A stretch of 64,000 nt of DNA from Schistocerca nitens (lineage: Eukaryota > Arthropoda > Insecta > Orthoptera > Acrididae), in NCBI RefSeq assembly GCF_023898315.1, contig NC_064616.1:541127602-541191601 (forward strand). Reading direction: 5' to 3'. Below are positions 57,302 to 64,000 of this stretch, piece after piece (position 1 is the stretch's first letter; the number at the start of each line of letters is the position of its first letter). A model generated the notes under the pieces. The model searched no databases and was not told the origin of the DNA. It saw only the letters and a program-made list of their open reading frames with translations. The position numbers and the translations under genes were made by a program.

Positions 57302-57542
57302 TGGTTTGGCTTGGTTTGTTTTGGGGAAGGAGACCAGTCAGCGAGGTCATCGGTCTCATCGGATGAGGGAAGGACGGGGGAGGAAGTCGGCCGTGCCCTT
57401 TGAAAGGAACCATCCCGGTATTTGCCTGGAGCGATTTAGGGAAATCACGGAAAACCTAAATCAGGATGGCCGGACGCGGGGTTGAACCGTCGTCCTCCCG
57501 AATGCGAGTCCAGTGTCTAACCACTGCGCCACCTCGCTCGGT
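57302..57542 (-). mobile_element. Family-C SINE, full length
   Basis: The best-preserved copy of the second SINE family, in reverse. The tail end is at the left (tggtttggcttggtttg); gaggtcatcggtctcatcgg, gccctttgaaaggaaccatc and tttagggaaatcacggaaaa follow, then the B-box region (reverse of ggttcaacccc) and the head ending caccgagcg in family orientation. A perfect 13-bp duplication, gatatatactagt, lies at 57289-57301 and 57543-57555. Confidence 0.93.
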
Positions 57543-57876
57543 GATATATACTAGTCATGAAGAAATTGGTTCAATATTTACTGTGTTTTATAAGGCACAG
57601 ACACATTAGGCTACTGGCCGACCCTTTGTTGCTATTCCTTTGATATATGTTTATTTAATTTGTTTATGTATTTAATAATGTGTGTTAGAGCGTGTTTATG
57701 GTCATAGCGTAGGAATATTTATTTAATTACAAGTTATTTAAATGTAAATCCAGTATATCTTATGTGTTGCAACATGTTTGTGAGTGCATGTTGGCTTGGA
57801 GACATGGAGGGAGCGCTCTAGCCAATCACAGCTCTCGTTACGAAGAGAGACATACGGAGGTTGGAGAGGAGCATCG

Positions 57877-58090
57877 CCCGCATCTCGTGGTCGTGCGGTA
57901 GCGTTCTCGCTTCCCACGTCCGGGTTCCCGGGTTCGATTCCCGGCGGGGTCAGGGATTTTCTCTGCCTCGTGATGGCTGGGTGTTGTGTGCTGTCCTTAG
58001 GTTAGTTAGGTTTAAGTAGTTCTAAGTTCTAGGGGACTGATGACCATAGATGTTAAGTCCCATAGTGCTCAGAGCCATTTGAACCATTTT
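57877..58090 (+). mobile_element. tRNA-headed SINE, family B
   Basis: It has the tRNA-Gly-like head cccgcatctcgtggtcgtgc, the gggttcgattcccgg B box and the shared tail ending catttgaaccatttt. A perfect 13-bp duplication, gagaggagcatcg, lies at 57864-57876 and 58091-58103. A recent insertion. Confidence 0.95.
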
Positions 58091-58103
58091 GAGAGGAGCA
58101 TCG

Positions 58104-60264
58104 TTTCCGGAGAGGACAAGAGGTAGTGCTGTGTGGTGCTGCGCGAGGGACAGTACGGGACAGGGCACGGGAAGTGCTGTACGCAACGGTACGACGGACG
58201 CACAGTCGATGGAAAGACTTGCACAGTGTAGCAATATGCGCGTGACGCAGAGGATAGAAGTATTTCCGAGTGCCAACCTGTCCTCTTGTGTGATTTGCGT
58301 GGCTTCTGCAGTGAAGACGTATTGTGCATTTGGAAGTGAATGTCTCGCTAGCTATGTTGTTGTTCATGACTAATTACGTGCTGTAGAAATCTATTGTTTC
58401 CCTGTCATTCAACTTATATTTTATTTAATTGCTGGACCATCGACACCAATAAGTGTTTTGCAGAAATACACCACATTCTCAAAAGTACCTCTACTATCGC
58501 ACTCATATTTTAAAGTCGTTAAGATAGTACCAGCAGATTTGATTTAATTGCCATCTTTCATTTATAAATTTATATTTTACATTCATAATTTGCAATTGCC
58601 AAAAAGCTTCAACCTTTCGATTCATGTTTGTATTCTTATCGTATACTGTAGACTCAGCAGTATTTCGCCTGTAATGCGGCAACTACGCATTCCAGGCCCT
58701 AGACAACGAAACCACCCAAAACTGTAATATTGCAACTCTGAGTCGGAGGGTACGTAGTTGAGGTCCACCACACTAACATCACATCATTACATTTCATTCA
58801 TTATTGTTTGAAAGCCCGCAGTGCCCTCGGCAGAGTTCAAGCTGTAACAAAAGTCAAGATTGGGCACACCCCACATTAATTTCTGCGAACAGACAGTGCC
58901 TCTACAGACACAGAAAAAACATCAATATTTAAAGAATTCAAACCCATCATTACGGGAAAACGTTGATCATGAATCCTTTCCAGTTAAAATATGGCAGCTT
59001 TTTGTTACATGATTATAGTCGTATGAGAAATCTAAATATTAAGATGATCTGCGCTAATGCATAATAACTATTGTAGCATCTCTCCCCTCGGTAGGTACCT
59101 TATAAAATTTCTCTTTCTTCTGGGCTGAAAAAGTTAAGACGAAAGTATAGTGTTACAATATTTCAGTGTTAACTTCTGTAACCATAATACGTCCTATGCT
59201 ATAGATATAAGTGAAGAGTCCATTATGGCCGAAATCGTGATTTTAGCCAATCACATACATGAGTTGGTGTAAGCGAAGGGAAAAAGAGTGGCCACATTTT
59301 GTCCCTAAACAGACCTTTAATAAAGGAAAAATACGGGTGAGCACCAATATCGTTTCGATGATTGATAGTTCTCTCTCTGGAAGCTGTGCGTAATAATCAA
59401 CACAACTCCTAATAATGTTACTTCAGACGAGGTGTAGTAGCATCATAACATGCTTTATACCGCCTCCGATGGTGGAAACGTGACACCAAATAGATGTATG
59501 AAATACTAAATTGTGAATTCGACAATAGTTCCATGATAACGGCCGACTGGGTGCTTACTTTCAGTTTCACTTTTATTGCTGGTGTGACGAGTGTTCACAA
59601 ATTGCACATTTTAGTAGTTGATCAATAACGCGATGCTCCTACATTCCCTAACATTTTGACGATAATCAACGCGAATGAATAGCTCAGATACGACGATTCG
59701 AGATATAGTGGTTTTAACATATGTGATGAACAATGTATGTCTGTTGGAGTGTTCACCCACCTTTTATTTCTAGTGAGGAATACGCATCCACGTACTTCCC
59801 ACAATGTGCACATTCCCCATCTATGGTCTGTTTCATACAGGTGAGTCATTGTGACCGTTGTCACTTAGCCCTCCCCTTAATAGAACCGTAGCTTGTATCA
59901 CCTTTCAGTTTAAGGATTTACAGAAACTTCTGTATCAAGAGTTCAGTTATGAGGTTCTATGAACAGCTAGTTAACAATATTTTTCAGCAATAGTAATAAT
60001 TACTATTACAATTTTCCCTAAATAAAAGGAGATGTTTCTTTGCAGCGTTTCTTCGTGTGCCTTGGAGATGCTCGAATCCCACACTACCATACCATTAGCT
60101 ACTCACTAGGAAGCACTAGTGTTACCGACCGGACCCCAGTAGAGGAGTGAAAGCGAAAAGAAGAGCAGTCCGCCAATAAATACTCTCTCTCCTGGTATTC
60201 TTGAAGCTTCTCCTACGTAAAGAGCTTTCAATGAAGTTTCGGGGTTGTAGCTGGACAACGTTTA
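58104..60264. other. Unannotated DNA
   Basis: A GC-rich stretch at 58104-58340 surrounds short frames on both strands without motifs. The remainder is AT-rich with no recognised gene or element. Confidence 0.4.
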
Positions 60265-60279
60265 CTTCTTGCCACCATA

Positions 60280-60310
60280 TTTCGGCTGACAACCGTTAGG
60301 TCATCTTCAG
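60280..60310 (-). ncRNA. Hammerhead-like motif downstream of PLE
   Basis: On the reverse strand CTGAAGA (60310-60304) is followed by a weak stem (tgac...gtca) and GAAA (60283-60280). These are the two halves of the hammerhead core. Penelope-like elements are known to carry such ribozymes in their terminal repeats. The stem is eroded, so this copy is probably inactive. Confidence 0.4.
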
Positions 60311-60589
60311 GTGAGTGATTTACACTGGAGACTGATTCTTCAAATCACTACACGTACACCAAAAACCTGGCGCGAAGACCCATGGATAAAGGCAGCCGCG
60401 GTATCAGGGACTTCTGTTGAGTTTCGAAAACCTCTACGCATATTGCTCCATCTGTGGCATTCAGGCGGGTGCGTTATAAGATACTAGACTCGCGCTCTCT
60501 GTTGGAATGCGCACTGCCTGAGTTAAAATTCAGACTTCTAAATTAATCAAATTAAATGACATTGTCACAGGTCGTAAAATGTCTTTTTT

Positions 60590-61068
60590 TTTAATAAATT
60601 GAGAAAACTACCGGGTTCCACGCCTTATTAAGATGAAAGCCGCCATCACGATTAATAATACCTTGCGCTAAACGCATTTCGATCGATTCTTTAATTACTG
60701 AATCCTACACGGATTTCGTCGAGGCCAAGATTTCCATGGCAGAATAATACATCGAATGTCTTGTGGAGACACGGTGTCCGGCTACGGCTGACTTACTGAG
60801 CTACGACAGGCGACTGTGGCTATCATGTCCAACGCATCTTTCACCTACTGTTTACGTCGTATGACCAATGAATGTTTGACCACACTGATAAGGTATTCTG
60901 TAGATTAAAGCCTTCTTCAATCCCAGATCGTCCTTTACTGAACCGAGAAAAACACAAGTTTATGTTGGTGGGCGAAATTTGTTTGACATGAAATTTCCTT
61001 AAGATTCTGCCTAATTGCATTGAGCATGATCGCGACAATCGCTTTTCACAGCCAAGTAAGTCAGCCAC
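60590..61068 (-). pseudogene. Penelope-like GIY-YIG endonuclease pseudogene
   Basis: Reverse-strand translation: MQLGRILRKFHVKQISPTNI (end of reverse transcriptase), then after a shift GSVKDDLGLKKALIYRIPYQ, CGQTFIGHTT (GIY-YIG-type core), ERCVGHDSH, KSAVAGH, STRHSMYYS, then KESIEMRLAQGIINRDGG and a short end (NPVVF near 60610). This is the endonuclease that in Penelope-like elements is fused to the C-terminus of a telomerase-related reverse transcriptase. Three or more stops (TT*TVGER, RL*LSKS, SV*DSV) make it inactive. Confidence 0.72.
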
Positions 61069-61125
61069 AGCCCACTATTGTATTTCCACTTAACATTCCA
61101 TGGATTATGGAGTCACATAAACCTT

Positions 61126-61277
61126 TCAAAAATGGGTCAAGTGGCCGTGAGCACTATGGGACTTAACATCTGAGGCCATCAGTCCCCTAGAACTTAGAAC
61201 TACTTAAAACTAGCTAACCTTTGGACATCACACACATCCATGCCCGAGGCTAGAACCGCTCGGTCACTGCGGCCGGC
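61126..61277 (-). mobile_element. Family-A SINE with head deletion
   Basis: A reverse-orientation copy. The tail (agtggccgtgagcactatgg) and central part are normal, but catgcccgaggc joins directly to tagaaccgctcgg, so about 55 bp containing the B box are missing. The imperfect 10-bp duplication cataaacctt / cataaatctt (61116-61125; 61278-61287) shows it inserted as a unit. The deletion could predate or postdate insertion. Confidence 0.9.
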
Positions 61278-61287
61278 CATAAATCTT

Positions 61288-62605
61288 CGTCTCGAAGAGA
61301 TCCATCGGGGATTCAGTTAATAAGGAATCGAAGGAGTTATATTTAGCAAAAGGTCTTATTAACCCTTAAACCGAAATATCTATCATATGTGTGTAACAAG
61401 ATATATGTGGTGTCTTAGACCTCGTAACTTTTTTTATCATGCAACTGCACAGTAACTGACAAAAATAAAGGAAATAGTGAGTTTCTTCATTTTATAAGTA
61501 AATTTAATACTTTTCAGTGTGCACAAGGACTTCGTTGTTTACATTATTTAAAAGGAACACGAAATACCCCGAGAATTTATATTCATGTTGTATCATTCCT
61601 TAGATGATTGCTAGCATTGTTATGCAAGTCGTGATATTCATAATATGAATGAAAGATTGCAGAAAATATGAAAGAGGGTATTAATTATATGAACTGCAAA
61701 TGTAAAATACAACACTTTGGCATAGTCGAAAAACACATGTTGTGCGTAAAGTGGATGACTATGTTTGGTGCACTCTTATGCCGGTTTCCTTTCCTACGAC
61801 CCAGAGCGCCTCATACACGTCTTTCTCTTTCCCGCTTTATCTCTTTGAATGCTTCGAACACGTTGTTATGAAATAAATTCCCCATAATTGAAATTTTATA
61901 CGCCTTTGACCCAAAATCCAATTTTTCGCTGTTAGTCCAGACATTACTCCTTTTAACTGAGAACGATCCCATTTGAAATTATTTTTTCCATAGAGGGACT
62001 GTATTTGCTATGAGGAATTATCTGAGGTACAGATCACAACACGCTCTTCTTTTCTCCATTAGTATCGCACTCTGTTTCATAGTGACCATCAGCTAACGCA
62101 AAACCTGGACCAGCATCAGAATAGTGAAAAATCATTTAATCGTTCGTGTTTTCCTCTTCAAACGTAACACGTAACTTCTGTTGCACTCAAGCTTCAAGAT
62201 TTGGATCTTTTGCACATATCGTACTCTTCTTAGGAGGTCGCTCCTTACTATAGCTGAAAAATAACAAACTCACACATATAATAAAACGCTATCAAACAAG
62301 AAAATCCGAAAAATCTATTGAAAGGAAAATGTGATAATTAGAAGAATGTGATCTGTTGTACTTACGTTATTATTACACGTAATGAGAAACATGAGATATT
62401 ACTGGCTTCCAATTTCAAGCTCAGCTCTAAATCACATATTTTAACACTAGACTGATAAAACAAAACAAACTGTTGACTGTTGCTTCACAAGCGGTCGGCA
62501 TTAAGATGGAGATAATTGTAAAGGGAGGTCATAATTTAATACAGTGCTACCACACTCGATCTTTAAAATGAACGATGAGTGTGAGAGACTGCTGTTTTGG
62601 ATTAA
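61288..62605. other. Unannotated AT-rich DNA
   Basis: No recognised gene or element between the two Penelope-like fragments and SINE. Confidence 0.4.
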
Positions 62606-62900
62606 GGGTTAATCGTGATGGCGGCTTACAACTATATAAGATGTGGGACACCGTGATTTCTTTAATTTCTTCAGAAAGAAAACATTTTGTGGCCGATGAC
62701 ACGTCTTCCAGCATTTAGTTTTATTCATTCAGACGTCTGAATCTCTAACTCCGCGAATGTGCATTCCAACAGAGAGCGCGTACGTAGAACCTCATTATGC
62801 ATCCGAATGCGCCCCATAGATGAAACAATATACGAAGAGGGCGCGCAATTCGACAGAGGCTACTCATGTAGCGTCTTGTTCCGTAGGACCAAATTCAGGT
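62606..62900 (+). pseudogene. Penelope-like element, extreme 3' fragment
   Basis: The forward frame VNRDGGLQLYKMWDTVISL continues to a stop shortly after DDTSSSI (about 62725). It corresponds to the last 39 codons of the endonuclease reading at 60590 (INRDGG...). The following non-coding sequence (gcattccaacagagagcgcg and onward to about 62870) is homologous to 60420-60545 in reverse. It is severely 5'-truncated, as is common for these elements. Confidence 0.65.
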
Positions 62901-63100
62901 AGCGGATCTCCAACGTCATGGAACGTGTCAGTAGACGAAATTACAACATGAAAGCAGTAACAGATAAAATAAAATGTTTATGAACAAAAAAGTCGAGCCG
63001 TAAGTTTAAGTAAATGCAATCAACTATGTACCATTAATTTTTCAAGGACCTCGAAGGCAGAATAGAAGGAGTGACCCATGAGGAATCTCTTCAGTTCCGA

Positions 63101-63305
63101 TTAGGAAGCTTGTGGATTGCTACTAAGATTTTTGAAATGTTGTGGTAGCTTACTTAAAATGGATGCAGCAGTATATTGCATATCTTCCAGCACAAGCATT
63201 AAGGAAGTGCGATCAAAATGACGATTCTCTTTCTGCCGATTATTAACTGAGTGAAAGCTAATTCTTGGGAATAAACTGATATTATTAACCAGAAATGACA
63301 ATAAA

Positions 63306-63383
<78 letters not shown>

Positions 63384-63805
63384 GTATGTATATATTGAGA
63401 GACCAATGTCAAAATAACCAGACTAGTGAACAGGGGTCGACAAGGTGTTCGCAAATTTACAGCACTTAGTGCCGGAAGTGCCTGTTTCTGAGCCCAAAGT
63501 ATCCTTTTGGAATGGGAAGAGTTACCGCAAAATATAATACCTACGACATAAGTGAAAGAAAATTAGCAAAGAAGACTAATTTTCGTGTCGAACGACTACT
63601 TACTTCAGATACCGATCGATTTTAAAAATGGGAGCTGTAAGTCTTCGAACAAGAGGCTGAACGTGGGCTTTCCATGACAGTTTACTATCTACCTCCACAC
63701 CTAGAAATTTTAACTGTTCAGTTTCACTAATCATACGACCCTTCTGTGAATTTAAACGTTAGAATTTTTTGAATTGTGAGTTAAAAACTGTAAAAACTGA
63801 GCCTT
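63101..63805 (-). pseudogene. Non-LTR retrotransposon RT C-terminus
   Basis: Reverse strand: EQLKFLGVEVDSKLSWKAHV-type sequence near 63650-63720, RRLTAPIFKIDRYL near 63620, a shifted middle part, RTPCRPLFTSLVILTLVSQY near 63400-63450, and NNISLFPRISFHSVNNRQKE near 63230-63290. The frame ends SKLPQHFKNLSSNPQAS with TAA at 63101-63103. This order is the thumb and C-terminal domain of a Jockey/I-group LINE. A (TA)n expansion interrupts the protein after VSQYI without closing the frame. It is 5'-truncated. Confidence 0.7.
63308..63395. repeat. (TA)n/(TGTA)n microsatellite
   Basis: About 63 bp of TA followed by several ATGT/TGTA units. It lies inside the LINE frame above and is translated there as alternating Ile-Tyr and His-Thr-Tyr-Ile. 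Confidence 0.97.
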
Positions 63806-63815
63806 ACTGTGATTT

Positions 63816-64000
63816 AGCCGTGCGGTTAAAGGCGCTGCAGTCTGGAACCGCAAGACCGCTACGGTCGCAGGTTCGAATCCTGCCTCGGGCATGGATGTTT
63901 GTGATGTCCTTAGGTTAGTTAGGTTTAACTAGTTCTAAGTTCTAGGGGACTAATGACCTCAGCAGTTGAGTCCCATAGTGCTCAGAGCCATTTGAACCAT
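63816..64000 (+). mobile_element. Family-A SINE, cut by window end
   Basis: It begins agccgtgcggttaaaggcgc, has the B box ggttcgaatcctgcc and the shared tail, and reaches catttgaaccat at the last base. It lies directly beside, possibly inside, the LINE fragment at 63101-63805. The right target duplication is outside the window. Confidence 0.92.

Larger units (their letters stand above)
60265..61100 (-). mobile_element. Penelope-like element, 5'-truncated
   Basis: Contains the C-terminal coding part of a Penelope-like retroelement (next entry) followed, 3' of it on the reverse strand, by about 330 bp of non-coding sequence. That stretch includes cattccaacagagagcgcg and a hammerhead-like module at 60280-60310. 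The non-coding part is shared with the forward-strand fragment at 62606. The SINE at 61126 lies just beyond the truncated 5' end. Confidence 0.7.

Noticed and set aside
1..64000. CRISPR array, prokaryotic operons, ribosome binding sites
   Set aside because: No regularly spaced short repeats; all coding relics are eukaryotic transposable elements.

Overview
The window reads as repeat-dense, AT-rich insect DNA, most likely from a short-horned grasshopper or locust (Schistocerca-like). That assignment rests on my recognition of two abundant tRNA-headed SINE families (ten copies of an A/B superfamily, four or five of a second family C) and of the insect flavours of Tc1, mariner, Gypsy, CR1/Jockey and Penelope-like elements. 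I ran no database search. I found no host protein-coding gene, rRNA, genuine tRNA or CRISPR array that I can defend. Nearly everything identifiable is a transposable element (TE), and most copies are broken.

Layout. 0-6 kb: unrecognised sequence with one SINE, two worn family-C SINE remnants and a striking 174-bp direct repeat. 6.0-8.6 kb: an old Tc1-like element with a younger Tc1-like element nested in its right terminal repeat. 9-16.5 kb: SINEs and decayed mariner-like remnants. 17.6-19.7 kb: a decayed gene of a widespread, function-unknown multicopy animal family, split by a foldback insertion. 22.6-23.8 kb: an old non-LTR retrotransposon tail and a MITE-like element. 25.5-29.6 kb: SINEs (one inside another SINE) and a second copy of the young Tc1 family. 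31.5-32.9 kb: mariner and Jockey-type fragments. 34.3-38.4 kb: a Gypsy pol pseudogene carrying a SINE that itself carries a foldback element. 41.4-44.15 kb: a 5'-truncated CR1-like LINE. 45.2-49.15 kb: a second, reverse-strand Gypsy pol pseudogene. 49.4-51.0 kb: a mariner-like element with an open transposase frame and long inverted repeats, the only element here that looks intact. 52-56.6 kb: three DNA transposons end to end, one holding a partial LTR. 57.3-58.1 kb: two SINEs with perfect target duplications. 60.3-62.9 kb: two Penelope-like (PLE) fragments in opposite orientation. 63.1-64 kb: a LINE fragment with a TA microsatellite inside its frame, and a SINE cut by the window end.

The most interesting thread is a recurrent stem-loop module with a hammerhead-ribozyme-like core (CTGANGA, stem, GAAA). 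It appears near the 3' end of a Penelope-like endonuclease remnant (60.3 kb) and in both arms of two inverted-repeat elements (18.3-18.8 kb; 36.7-37.0 kb). The second of these has 141-bp arms, a 34-bp one-sided tail and a 12-bp target duplication, so both may be non-autonomous Penelope-like elements. No operon-like cooperation exists here; the 'neighbourhood' logic is order of insertion, which the nesting lets one read off.
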